The notes beneath the pieces are model-generated. The model had not been told where the DNA came from. It searched no databases and saw nothing but the letters and a program-made list of their open reading frames with translations. From Candidatus Uhrbacteria bacterium (GTDB lineage Bacteria > Patescibacteriota > Patescibacteriia > 2-12-FULL-60-25), in assembly GCA_023246415.1 (NCBI GenBank), contig JAHFIK010000003.1:1-18232 (forward strand): DNA of 18,232 bases, written 5' to 3'. This document shows, piece after piece, positions 1 through 6,836 of this stretch. The position numbers and the translations under genes were made by a program. Every line of letters begins with the position of its first letter. Position 1 is the first letter of the stretch.

Positions 1-352
1 GCTCATCAGGGATCTTGATAAAGATCGCCACATTCACCGGAAGGATCCGTTGGAGGAAGGCGGCTTGATCCACCGTGCGCGGATACCCGTCCAACAAAAA
101 ACCGCGCGTGAGATCGAGCGACTTGAGCTGACTCGACATGATGCCGTTCACGAGTTCATCCGGAGCTAAACAACCGGTCGCCACATACTGCTGCGCAATG
201 AGACCAAGGCTTGAACCTTTTGTCATCTCTGCCCGAAAGAGGTCGCCGGAGCTGACCACGGGAATACCAAATTTTTCCGCAAGCAATTCGCCTTGCGTTC
301 CTTTCCCACATCCCTGTGGCCCGAGGATGACAGCACGGAGTCGTTTCTTCAT
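1..352 (-). CDS. adk: Adenylate kinase, N-terminal part (cut by window edge)
   Basis: Adenylate kinase converts ATP + AMP to 2 ADP in the cytoplasm. Translating the minus strand from the ATG at 352 gives 117 residues, open to the window edge. The P-loop GPQGCGKGTQ is at about residues 11-20. The family's LLDGYPRT signature lies at about residues 86-93, and the region between them (VVSSGDLFRAEM) fits the AMP-binding segment. The LID and C-terminal half lie outside the window. No clear Shine-Dalgarno precedes the ATG. The 85-nt gap to the upstream membrane-protease gene is almost filled by a heptad hairpin (359-428). Placement downstream of secY is the classical spc-operon arrangement, but here a foreign membrane gene and two hairpins intervene. 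Identity is clear; only completeness is unknown. Confidence 0.95.
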   Translation of the reverse strand, partial: MKKRLRAVILGPQGCGKGTQGELLAEKFGIPVVSSGDLFRAEMTKGSSLGLIAQQYVATGCLAPDELVNGIMSSQLKSLDLTRGFLLDGYPRTVDQAAFLQRILPVNVAIFIKIPDE

Positions 353-358
353 ACGGGA

Positions 359-428
359 AGAATTTGGAATTTGGAATTTGGAATTTGACTGATCGGATCC
401 AAATTCCAAATTCTAAATTCCAAATTCC
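359..428. repeat. Heptad-built inverted repeat, unit GGAATTT
   Basis: Left arm 359-387 and right arm 400-428 are complementary at 27 of 29 positions, with a 12-nt loop (388-399). Each arm is about four copies of the heptad GGAATTT. It begins 9 nt after the stop codon of the A22-like protease gene, so it could shape that gene's mRNA 3' end. It also lies 6 nt before the adk start. It is not a typical terminator: it is AT-rich with no U-run on the minus strand. It belongs to the set of tetra-heptad hairpins in this window. Confidence 0.9.
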
Positions 429-437
429 ATTTCATAA

Positions 438-1295
438 TTAAACAAGCTTAAATATCATGAGAATCAAAAATGGAACGACCGCACCCGGAAGCAACCACGC
501 CAATGCTGGAGCAGGCTTCAGCGAGGCGCGGGACCCCAATAGTAGAACAGCGATCAAAATTCCACCAGAGACCACGAGCGCTTGGAGCGATCCAGAAAAC
601 GCAGCCCGGGCAACAATGGTTGCCGGAAGGATCGCATCCCCCGCTCCGACGAAGACCGCCGTTGGATGATCAACCGCTGTACGAATCGGACCAATCGCTT
701 CCACGCGATTCGCTGGGATGATGAGCCCGGGAATCACCCCTCGCCGAATGGTGGCGCGCGCAACCTTCATTGCAATGCCGGCAAGCCGCCCCTGGGCAAG
801 GTCATAGATAAGGAAGGCGGCGAGAATTCCCCCAAGAGCCTTCAATGGGAAGAGGAACGCCAAGTGGATCGCAATCCCGGCACACCCCATCACCACAAAC
901 AGATCATGCATGATCACGCGTCGAATCCGTGCTTGCGCAATCGTGAGCGCAGACGCCACAAGGAGCGCAACGTCCCACGGGATGAGGAACCACGCGAGTG
1001 ACCAGGTCCCCAAAAAGAGGGCAGCTCCTAAAAAAATCTCAAAAAATGCCCTGGCGTTCAACAGCCGAATCAGAAGCCCGAGGAGGGCAAGGACGCCTGC
1101 CGTTCCTAAAAAGAGCTGCCACGTCACCATGGTCGTTAATGCAGGAGACGAAGGCGTTATCGCGTTCGGATCCATCCGCATCCGCCACATCGCAAGCATG
1201 ACAAATCCGGAAATCAACAAAAAACAGGCCGCGATCCAGAATGTCCGGAAAACGCGGTCACGCTCCTCTTGAGAATGGATCCCTCTAAACGCCAT
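438..1295 (-). CDS. Presenilin / signal peptide peptidase-like (A22) intramembrane aspartyl protease
   Basis: Predicted 285-residue multi-pass membrane protein with about nine hydrophobic segments. Three motifs of the A22 GxGD proteases appear in order: YD (Tyr164-Asp165), GAGD (217-220) followed by AILPA, and PAL (263-265) followed by AWLLPG. Asp165 and Asp220 would be the catalytic pair. The order and spacing resemble archaeal presenilin homologues (Pfam SPP family, DUF1119 type), which cut substrates inside the membrane. I chose the ATG at 1295. The frame stays open to 1463, but that extension runs through the hairpin at 1333-1461 and would add an implausible N-terminus. The gene has its own extended -10 promoter just upstream and follows the secY terminator. 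Neighbourhood with secY fits a role in membrane-protein turnover, but that is inference. Motifs are seen; function is by family analogy. Confidence 0.78.
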   Translation of the reverse strand: MAFRGIHSQEERDRVFRTFWIAACFLLISGFVMLAMWRMRMDPNAITPSSPALTTMVTWQLFLGTAGVLALLGLLIRLLNARAFFEIFLGAALFLGTWSLAWFLIPWDVALLVASALTIAQARIRRVIMHDLFVVMGCAGIAIHLAFLFPLKALGGILAAFLIYDLAQGRLAGIAMKVARATIRRGVIPGLIIPANRVEAIGPIRTAVDHPTAVFVGAGDAILPATIVARAAFSGSLQALVVSGGILIAVLLLGSRASLKPAPALAWLLPGAVVPFLILMIFKLV

Positions 1296-1311
1296 ACCTG
1301 TCAGAAAAGCC

Positions 1312-1320
1312 AGTATAGCA
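1312..1320 (-). promoter_or_regulatory. Extended -10 promoter for the A22-like protease gene
   Basis: On the minus strand TGCTATACT (an extended -10, TG-N-TATACT) lies 17 nt before the ATG at 1295. No convincing -35 box is present; extended -10 promoters often lack one. The predicted leader would be only about 10 nt, containing GACAGGT next to the start. It sits between the secY terminator and the gene, so it would give the protease expression independent of the ribosomal operon. Confidence 0.5.
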
Positions 1321-1332
1321 TAAGGGTCGTAG

Positions 1333-1461
1333 GGCGATCGGCTTATGGCTATTGGCTTTTGGCCGCTCAAAAATGATTGAATCAACCTCGCTTTAACAGA
1401 AAGGATATCTAATGAGCGATCGTAACTCTGACCAAAAGCCAATAGCCATAAGCTGATCGCC
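1333..1461. repeat. Long heptad-built inverted repeat between secY and the A22 gene
   Basis: Arms 1333-1362 and 1432-1461 match at 29 of 30 positions. The arm divides into four heptads GGCGATC, GGCTTAT, GGCTATT, GGCTTTT plus GG. The 69-nt loop carries a nested stem, CGCTCA (1364-1369) with TGAGCG (1413-1418), next to the arm base. It starts 5 nt beyond the secY terminator stem region on the minus strand and ends about 12 nt before the extended -10 promoter. It is the only member of the set with a long loop. Confidence 0.93.
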
Positions 1462-1465
1462 ACAT

Positions 1466-1496
1466 CACAAAAGCGACGAGCTTTCGCCCGCCGCTT
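1466..1496 (-). terminator. Intrinsic terminator after secY (end of the S10-spc operon)
   Basis: On the minus strand an 11-bp stem (1486-1496 with 1471-1481, two G-U pairs) closes a GAAA tetraloop. It is followed by UUUUGUG (the CUU end of the stem plus UUUG). It is 32 nt after the secY stop. A stable stem with a GNRA-type loop and a short U-run fits Rho-independent termination of the ribosomal operon. The U-run is short and interrupted, so read-through is possible. Confidence 0.75.
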
Positions 1497-1528
1497 GGTT
1501 TGATCTTTTTTGCAATCGCTTTTCTCTC

Positions 1529-2818
1529 CTAGTACACGTCGTACTCCCGCATGGTCACATGTGACTCGATCTGCTTCACCGATTCGATCACTACAGACAC
1601 TACGATGAGGAGCGAGGTCCCGCCGAGGGCAAATGTCTTTGTTCCCATATATCCCTGGAACAGCATTGGGAGCACGGCCAAGAGACCGAGTGCGAGCGAT
1701 CCCGCGAGCGTAATTCGCGTAACCACGGACTGGAGATACACCGAGGTTGGAGGACCTGGTCGAATCCCTGGAATGAATCCACCCTGCTTCTGGAGGTTCT
1801 CAGACACATCATCCGGCTTAAACACCACAGACGTGTAGAAATAGGTGAACCCGACGACGAGCAAGAAGTACAGGATGCCGTAGATCGTTTGGTTCTGGAG
1901 GAATCGAAGCGTGGTCGTTGCTGCCGCGGCAACCCATGCCGTCTTTGCCTGCACAAGGAACTGCGCAAACATCGTTGGCAACAAGATCAATGAAATCGCG
2001 AAGATGATCGGGATCACGCCTGCCATCAACAACCGAAGCGGAAGCTGAGAGGCCACGCCTCCGCCCATACCGCGCACCTGTCTGGCGTACTGCACCGGAA
2101 CGTTACGCTGCGCTTCAGAGATAAAGACAACGCCGGCGATGATCACAATGGCGATAATGCCATACATGGCCCAGGTGAACAGCTGAGACTGATCAAAGCT
2201 CGTCATGGCCTGGCTGAATGTCGTTGGCAAGCGTGAAACGATGCCCGCAAAAATGAGCAGTGAGATCCCGTTTCCAACTTTCTTTTCCGTAATTAATTCA
2301 CCGATCCACATGAGGAATACCGTCCCTGCGGTCATCGTCATAACGATGGCGGCGTAGTACAAGAAATCCGAATGGATCAGCACGCGCGTTGCTGATGACT
2401 TCATCATGGCGATCAAGCTAATCGATTGGAGAATCGCGAGCGGCACCGTCGCAATGCGTGTCCACTGGTTAATGCGCTGTCGGCCGGCTTCCCCTTCCTT
2501 CTGAATTTCTTCAATCCGCGGCACAATCATGCCCAGCAATTGGAACACGATCGACGCTGTGATGTACGGCGCGACGCCCATGGCCACAACCGAAAAATGC
2601 TCAAGCGTTCCTCCGGAGAAGAGGTTGAGCATACCGAGGACCTGGTTTGTCTTAAAAAACTGTTGGAGTGCGTTCAAATCAACACCCGGCAACGGAATGT
2701 TCGCCAAAAAGCGAAACAGCACCATCATCCCGATGACGAAGAGGAGCGAATTCCGCACCTCTTTAATCTTCCAAGCTTGGAGAAGTTTTTGCCACATATT
2801 CGTTGCGTCGTGCATCAT
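1529..2818 (-). CDS. secY: Preprotein translocase subunit SecY
   Basis: SecY is the channel subunit of the SecYEG translocon in the cytoplasmic membrane; it moves unfolded proteins across or into the membrane. The 429-residue product has about ten hydrophobic segments and typical landmarks: an amphipathic N-terminus with LLQAWKIKEVRN, the motif FRFLANIPLPGVD, the plug-region segment LGMLNLFSGG, and QKQGGFIPGIRPG near the C-terminus. The open frame starts at 2818 (MMHDATNMWQ), but the family normally starts close to the MWQKLL equivalent, so the ATG at 2797 is equally possible. The extra eight residues overlap a repeated GACGCAACGA phrase shared with the upstream hairpin (2826-2861). No Shine-Dalgarno is visible at either start. 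It is the last gene of the operon, followed by a strong terminator. Confidence 0.97.
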   Translation of the reverse strand: MMHDATNMWQKLLQAWKIKEVRNSLLFVIGMMVLFRFLANIPLPGVDLNALQQFFKTNQVLGMLNLFSGGTLEHFSVVAMGVAPYITASIVFQLLGMIVPRIEEIQKEGEAGRQRINQWTRIATVPLAILQSISLIAMMKSSATRVLIHSDFLYYAAIVMTMTAGTVFLMWIGELITEKKVGNGISLLIFAGIVSRLPTTFSQAMTSFDQSQLFTWAMYGIIAIVIIAGVVFISEAQRNVPVQYARQVRGMGGGVASQLPLRLLMAGVIPIIFAISLILLPTMFAQFLVQAKTAWVAAAATTTLRFLQNQTIYGILYFLLVVGFTYFYTSVVFKPDDVSENLQKQGGFIPGIRPGPPTSVYLQSVVTRITLAGSLALGLLAVLPMLFQGYMGTKTFALGGTSLLIVVSVVIESVKQIESHVTMREYDVY

Positions 2819-2825
2819 GACATGG

Positions 2826-2861
2826 TGCGTCGGCTCGGACGACGCAACGACGTCCGACGCA
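2826..2861 (-). promoter_or_regulatory. Hairpin in the rplO-secY gap
   Basis: TGCGTCGG (2826-2833) can pair with CCGACGCA (2854-2861); an alternative inner stem is GGACG/CGTCC. The hairpin is 7 nt upstream of the first possible secY ATG, covering the place where a ribosome binding site would be. No U-run follows, so it is not an intrinsic terminator. Related GCGTCG phrases occur at 2803-2810 and upstream of rplO (3386-3396). A role in SecY translation control is only a possibility. Confidence 0.5.
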
Positions 2862-2875
2862 GCAACTCCAGAACC

Positions 2876-3376
2876 TTATTTCTTTTTTGCGTTTGGAACC
2901 GTCTTCTTCCCTTTCTTCGAAATCCGCTTGGCCGTTCCAACCGAACCCCCGACCTTCTCAATCGCCGCCTTTGCGCCCGGGGTTGTTGCAATATCAATCA
3001 GGGTCAATGCCTTTGTGAGCGCACCGGTCTGAACCACCTTCGCGCCGCTTGATCGAGCCGGGATATAGCTGGCTGCCTTCAACCCTTCAACGGTGACTTT
3101 CGATCCTGCCGCAAACCAACGTTCCAAATCGGCAAGCGTGATCGTTTGAAGATGCGGCATGTGCGACTTGAATCCGCGAACCTTTGGAATCCGCAAGAGC
3201 ACGCGTCGCATACCCATGTGTTCCAATCCGCTACGACCGCCGGAGCGAGCGCGCTGACCCTTGGTGCCGCGACCGGCGGTTTTTCCAAGTCCGGTACCTT
3301 CACCGCGACCTCGGGCGAACGCCTTTTTTCGTGAGCCTTGCGCAGGCTTGATGGTGTGGAGAGAGAGTTCAGTCAT
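2876..3376 (-). CDS. rplO: 50S ribosomal protein L15 (uL15)
   Basis: L15 is a late-assembling protein of the large subunit that binds 23S rRNA. The 166-residue product begins like the family, with a flexible basic arm: GSRKKAFARGRGEGTGLGKT (about residues 15-34), then GRGTKGQRARSG. The C-terminal globular part includes GGSVGTAKR. It ends in a Lys-rich tail (KKGKKTVPNAKKK), slightly longer than the usual 145-150 residues. Upstream is rpsE with only 27 nt between. In most bacteria rpmD (L30) lies in that position, so its absence is a real gap in the operon. No Shine-Dalgarno is seen before the ATG. Confidence 0.97.
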   Translation of the reverse strand: MTELSLHTIKPAQGSRKKAFARGRGEGTGLGKTAGRGTKGQRARSGGRSGLEHMGMRRVLLRIPKVRGFKSHMPHLQTITLADLERWFAAGSKVTVEGLKAASYIPARSSGAKVVQTGALTKALTLIDIATTPGAKAAIEKVGGSVGTAKRISKKGKKTVPNAKKK

Positions 3377-3403
3377 ATCAGTACGTCGTGCGTCGGGATA
3401 CCC

Positions 3404-4108
3404 CTAGGCGTTCGAGCTATCTGTCTTTGATTCTTCTTTCTGCGGAAGCGACGCGGCACGAAGCAGTTTCAACGCTTTCATGGTCGCCTTCACGTTATTC
3501 ACTTTGTTCGATGAACCGAGAATTTTAGAGATCACGTTCGGAATCCCGGCGAGCACGAGGACCTGACGAACCGCTCCCCCGGCTTTCACTCCCGTTCCTT
3601 TTGGTGCTGGCTTGATGATGATCTTTGCCGAAGAATACTTCGTTCGCACCTCATGCGGAATTGTTTCGTTCACAATCGGAACAGTGATGAGCGCTTTTCG
3701 AGCCTTGGTGAAGGCCTTCATGTTCGCCCCTTGAACGTCGACCGCTTTTGCAATCCCGTATCCAACGCGACCCTTTCGGTTTCCAACAATACCAAGCGCA
3801 CGAAAACGCATGCGCTTTCCGCCTTTGGTCACGCGTGTGACGCGATTGATTTCGATCGTCTTTTCCTCGTAATCAGACTGTTCAGGGATATCCGCACGTC
3901 GATCATCCCGTCGCGCACCGCCACGTCCGCCACCAAAGCGTCCGCGTCCTCCGGCTCCGCCTGGACCGCCTGGACCGCCACGTCGAATCCGGAACGATCG
4001 CGCATCACCGCGTCCGTTTCCGGCTGGGGCGTTCTCCGGTGCGGCAACCGGTTCGGCTGGTGTCGCGCTTGGTGTCGCGCTCTGCTGTTGTGTCATGTCG
4101 TCCGTCAT
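3404..4108 (-). CDS. rpsE: 30S ribosomal protein S5 (uS5) with RGG-rich N-terminal extension
   Basis: S5 sits at the mRNA entry side of the small subunit and affects decoding accuracy. The core begins at about residue 80 (YEEKTIEINRVTRVTKGGKR) and contains the usual GNRKGRVGYGIAKA and PAPKGTGVKAGGAVR segments. The product is 234 residues against roughly 166 in Escherichia coli. The extra 79 residues at the N-terminus are first Ala/Pro/Gln-rich, then a Gly/Arg stretch (RRGGPGGPGGAGGRGRFGGG, about residues 42-61). Such a tail is likely disordered and RNA-binding; this is inference. ATG at 4108 is chosen, with Met5 as an alternative. It follows rplR by 5 nt and precedes rplO by 27 nt. Confidence 0.96.
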   Translation of the reverse strand: MTDDMTQQQSATPSATPAEPVAAPENAPAGNGRGDARSFRIRRGGPGGPGGAGGRGRFGGGRGGARRDDRRADIPEQSDYEEKTIEINRVTRVTKGGKRMRFRALGIVGNRKGRVGYGIAKAVDVQGANMKAFTKARKALITVPIVNETIPHEVRTKYSSAKIIIKPAPKGTGVKAGGAVRQVLVLAGIPNVISKILGSSNKVNNVKATMKALKLLRAASLPQKEESKTDSSNA

Positions 4109-4113
4109 AGAAT

Positions 4114-4473
4114 TTAGAACTGGAGACCGCCTTCGCGCGCGCCTTCGGCGAGTGCATGGATGCGGCCGTGATACCTCTTATCCCGTCGATCAAAGACAAT
4201 GGCGGTCACATTTGCGCCCTTTGCCTTTTCTGCGATGAGTTTACCAACCTCGCGTGCGATTTCCGTCGGCTTCTTCGTTTTCGCATCCTTCACATCCGTA
4301 TCGCGAACCGACACGATCGTCTTCCCCTTCGTATCATCGATGATCTGGGCAGAGATGTGCTTCAGCGATCGAAACACCGCAAGTCGCGGACGTTCTGGGA
4401 CGCCCTTCACGCGGGAACGGACGCGGCGAATACGCCGGACCCGTTTAATTTCTTTCATGAGATTGCTCTTCAT
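4114..4473 (-). CDS. rplR: 50S ribosomal protein L18 (uL18)
   Basis: L18 binds 5S rRNA and anchors it to the large subunit together with L5. The 119-residue product shows the typical basic N-terminus (RIRRVRSRVKGVPERPRLAV), the segment FRSLKHISAQIIDD, and the C-terminal VTAIVFDRRDKRYHGRIHAL followed by AEGAREGGLQF. The length is normal. ATG at 4473 has a weak AAAGG directly upstream; Met6 at 4458 is an alternative start. It lies 12 nt after rplF and 5 nt before rpsE. Confidence 0.97.
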   Translation of the reverse strand: MKSNLMKEIKRVRRIRRVRSRVKGVPERPRLAVFRSLKHISAQIIDDTKGKTIVSVRDTDVKDAKTKKPTEIAREVGKLIAEKAKGANVTAIVFDRRDKRYHGRIHALAEGAREGGLQF

Positions 4474-4485
4474 AACCTTTGGTGA

Positions 4486-5037
4486 TTATCCGGCGCTCGC
4501 CTTCGCAGCTTTTCCAGCCTTGCGACGGACGACCTCATCAGAATACTTAATCCCTTTCCCCTTGTACGGTTCCGGAGGTCGAACGCGTCGGATGCGGGCA
4601 GCGATTTCTCCAACCATCTGGCGATCAATGCCGGTCAACGTCAGAACGTTCTTTTCAACGGCGGCAGAAATTCCAGCTGGGAGTTCCATTTTAACCGGGT
4701 GAGAAAAACCGACTTCCATGACGACCGTATTTCCCGCGACCGATACTTTATATCCAACACCGATGAATTCCAATTTCTTTTCAAATGGCTTGATGACTCC
4801 GTCGATGGCGTTCGCGATCAGCTTCCGGCTCGTTCCCCAGAGGGCACGATCTTCGATCGCCTGTTCGTTCATCACCTTCACGTTGATCACCTTTTCCGGC
4901 GTGACCTCAACGCTGACATGTGCGTGCAACGGAACGGTAAGTGTTCCCTTCGGACCTTTTACGGTCACCACGGATCCAGCGAGCGTGACATCCACGCCGC
5001 TCGGAATCTGAATGGGTTTGCGTCCAATGCGTGACAT
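4486..5037 (-). CDS. rplF: 50S ribosomal protein L6 (uL6)
   Basis: L6 is a two-domain protein near the sarcin-ricin loop of 23S rRNA and takes part in the factor-binding site. The 183-residue product starts MSRIGRKPIQIPSGV as in the family. It has the domain boundary around ALWGTSRKLIANAIDGV and the C-terminal signature RRVRPPEPYKGKGIKY. Length is typical (about 177-180). It is 3 nt downstream of rpsH and 12 nt upstream of rplR. Confidence 0.98.
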   Translation of the reverse strand: MSRIGRKPIQIPSGVDVTLAGSVVTVKGPKGTLTVPLHAHVSVEVTPEKVINVKVMNEQAIEDRALWGTSRKLIANAIDGVIKPFEKKLEFIGVGYKVSVAGNTVVMEVGFSHPVKMELPAGISAAVEKNVLTLTGIDRQMVGEIAARIRRVRPPEPYKGKGIKYSDEVVRRKAGKAAKASAG

Positions 5038-5040
5038 AGG

Positions 5041-5433
5041 TTAGGTGATTTCGCACAAGATTTCGCCACCGAGCTTGCGTCGGCGCGCATCCTTGTTCGT
5101 CATAATTCCCGCAGACGTCGAGATGATCGCGATACCGAGATCAGACAAGACACGTGGGAGTTCGTTCGACTTCCGGTAAATACGAAGGCCTGGCTTCGAG
5201 ATTCGCTTGATCGAACGAATTTTCGGTTCGCTGTTTTCGTACTTGAGCGACATGGTGACGATTTTCTTCGCACCCTCCGTTCGTTCATGCACGTCCGAAA
5301 CAAACCCTTCTGACTCAAGGATCTTCGCAATCTTCACTTTCACCTTTGAGGACGGTGATTCAACCGTCTCGCGATGAGCGTGTTGAGCGTTCCTGATCCG
5401 AGTCAGGAAATCAGCAATAGGATCGGTATGCAT
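5041..5433 (-). CDS. rpsH: 30S ribosomal protein S8 (uS8)
   Basis: S8 is a primary binder of the central domain of 16S rRNA. In Escherichia coli it also represses the spc operon by binding the L5 mRNA region. The 130-residue product has the classic start MHTDPIADFLTRIRNAQ and the C-terminal signature ISTSAGIMTNKDARRRKLGG. It has a family-typical length. It follows rpsN by 4 nt and precedes rplF by 3 nt. I looked for an S8-binding mimic near rplE and could not establish one by eye. Confidence 0.98.
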   Translation of the reverse strand: MHTDPIADFLTRIRNAQHAHRETVESPSSKVKVKIAKILESEGFVSDVHERTEGAKKIVTMSLKYENSEPKIRSIKRISKPGLRIYRKSNELPRVLSDLGIAIISTSAGIMTNKDARRRKLGGEILCEIT

Positions 5434-5437
5434 ATCA

Positions 5438-5623
5438 TTACCAGCTTGATTTCTTCACGCCGGGGATTTCCCCGCGGTTGGCTAATTCGCGGAAGCAGAT
5501 GCGGCACAGGTCGAAGTCGCGCATATAGGCGCGCTTACGACCACACCGCCAGCACCGGCGAACAATCCGCGTGGTGTACTTCGCCTTTCGGCGTGATTTG
5601 GCTCGTTGACTTTCGGTTGCCAT
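5438..5623 (-). CDS. rpsZ: 30S ribosomal protein S14, zinc-binding short form (uS14)
   Basis: S14 belongs to the head of the small subunit. The 61-residue product is the short zinc-ribbon form, with Cys24-x2-Cys27 and Cys40-x2-Cys43 visible (CWRCG and CRICF). It ends with the family signature RELANRGEIPGVKKSSW. The longer zinc-free form has about 100 residues and lacks these cysteines. The gene sits between rplE (3 nt) and rpsH (4 nt), the normal position. The symbol rpsN is also used for this gene. Confidence 0.97.
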   Translation of the reverse strand: MATESQRAKSRRKAKYTTRIVRRCWRCGRKRAYMRDFDLCRICFRELANRGEIPGVKKSSW

Positions 5624-5626
5624 AGA

Positions 5627-6166
5627 TTAGTTCTGGAATGGGAACCCCATCGCTTTGAACAACGCCAGACCATCCGCTGTGTTCGTCGCTGTGGTGGTAA
5701 TAGTGACTTGAAGACCGTGGACACGTTCCACTTCATCGGAACGCACTTCCGGGAAGGCCAAATTTTCCGCAAATCCGTAGGAAAGATTTCCCGTGCTGTC
5801 GATGATCGTGGTTGGGATTCCGCGGAAGTCGCGGATCCGTGGGAAGGTGACGGCCACCAACTTATCGATAAAATCCCACATCCGCTTTCCGCGCAGCGTC
5901 ACCATAAGTCCGATGACCTGTCCTTTACGCGTTTTGAAGTTTGAAATTGAGATGCGCGCCTTTGTCTTCACCGGCTTCTGGCCGCTGATGCGCGTCAGGA
6001 CTTCTTCCGCCGTTTCGAGCAACTTTCCATCCTTATGCTTCGATGGCGAGATCCCGACTGAAAGGATGACCTTCGTCGGCGCAGGGACCGCATGGATATT
6101 CGAAATCTTCAGCTCTTTTTGGAGCGCTGGGCCGATTTCCTTGAGATAGCGTTCTTTCAGTGTCAT
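5627..6166 (-). CDS. rplE: 50S ribosomal protein L5 (uL5)
   Basis: L5 binds 5S rRNA and contacts the P-site tRNA and the small-subunit head. The 179-residue product shows the family features: an N-terminal helix (LKERYLKEIGPALQKEL), TRISGQKPVKTKARISISNF, KGQVIGLMVTLRGKRMWDFI, and the C-terminal VQVTITTTA-like segment (LQVTITTTATNTADGLALF). Length is normal. It is separated by 3 nt from both rplX and rpsZ. The start context AATAACGTATG joins the upstream stop region to the ATG without a Shine-Dalgarno. Confidence 0.97.
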   Translation of the reverse strand: MTLKERYLKEIGPALQKELKISNIHAVPAPTKVILSVGISPSKHKDGKLLETAEEVLTRISGQKPVKTKARISISNFKTRKGQVIGLMVTLRGKRMWDFIDKLVAVTFPRIRDFRGIPTTIIDSTGNLSYGFAENLAFPEVRSDEVERVHGLQVTITTTATNTADGLALFKAMGFPFQN

Positions 6167-6169
6167 ACG

Positions 6170-6451
6170 TTATTTCCCTTGAGCCGAGAGTCGGCGGTGG
6201 ACGCGGTGTCGGCGTCCTTTTCCGTCGTCACCCGTCGGCAAGACGTTTGAAACGTGGATCGGCATGGAGAATTCGATGATCTGACCTTTTTCTCCCTGCT
6301 TGCGCGTCTTCAAATGTCGCTTCGACATGTTCACGCCTTCAACGACCACGCGGTTCATCTTCGGAAAGGTCTGAACGACTTTCCCGGTTTTGCCGCGGTC
6401 TTTGCCGGCGAGGACCTTCACGAGGTCACCTGTTTTAACTCGGAGTTTCAT
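6170..6451 (-). CDS. rplX: 50S ribosomal protein L24 (uL24)
   Basis: L24 is an assembly initiator that binds the 5' end of 23S rRNA. From the ATG at 6451 the product is 93 residues, starting MKLRVKTGDLVKVLAGKDRG, which is the KOW motif region of the family. It continues with TGKVVQTFPKMNRVVVEGVN. The frame is open further upstream (to 6565), but that part overlaps rplN and has no family similarity, so the shorter start is used. The protein is slightly short for L24 (about 100-105) and ends with a basic tail (GKGRRHRVHRRLSAQGK). It begins 1 nt after rplN ends. Confidence 0.95.
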   Translation of the reverse strand: MKLRVKTGDLVKVLAGKDRGKTGKVVQTFPKMNRVVVEGVNMSKRHLKTRKQGEKGQIIEFSMPIHVSNVLPTGDDGKGRRHRVHRRLSAQGK

Positions 6452-6452
6452 A

Positions 6453-6824
6453 TTACAAGACTTCTGGCGCAAGCGAGACGATCTTCGTGTACCCGTTGGC
6501 ACGCAATTCGCGCGCGACCGGTCCAAAAATACGTGAGGCTTTCGGTTCTTTGGTCTTTCGATCAATAATCACGCCAGCATTCTCATCGAATCGGATATAC
6601 GTCCCATCTGGTCGGCGTGTTTCTTTTGCCGTGCGAACGAGAACAGCGTGAACGACATCTCCCTTCTTCACGGCAGCATGCGGGACCGCTTCCTTCACCG
6701 CACAGGTCACGACGTCGCCAAGCCAGGCATAGCGCTTCTTGTACCCGCCGAGGACACGAATCACCTGGAGCTTTTTGGCTCCGCTGTTATCCGCGACGAC
6801 GAGCATTGCTCGATGTTGAACCAT
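6453..6824 (-). CDS. rplN: 50S ribosomal protein L14 (uL14)
   Basis: L14 lies at the subunit interface, contributes to an intersubunit bridge, and is the target of the silencing factor RsfS. The 123-residue product has the typical length. Family segments are MVVADNSGAK-like (MLVVADNSGAKKLQVIRVLG), GDVVTCAVKEAVP, KGDVVHAVLVRTAKE, and the C-terminal RIFGPVARELRANGYTKIVS. The ATG at 6824 has no Shine-Dalgarno. It is 12 nt after rpsQ. Confidence 0.98.
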   Translation of the reverse strand: MVQHRAMLVVADNSGAKKLQVIRVLGGYKKRYAWLGDVVTCAVKEAVPHAAVKKGDVVHAVLVRTAKETRRPDGTYIRFDENAGVIIDRKTKEPKASRIFGPVARELRANGYTKIVSLAPEVL

Positions 6825-6836
6825 ATCAGTGTAAGA

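Noticed and set aside
582..1001. Plus-strand open frames across the ribosomal and membrane genes (here and throughout)
   Set aside because: All are shadows of well-identified minus-strand genes, with no family resemblance or start signals.
1296..1463. N-terminal extension of the A22-like protease to 341 residues
   Set aside because: It reads through the heptad inverted repeat and the putative promoter; the hydrophobic protein proper begins at 1295.
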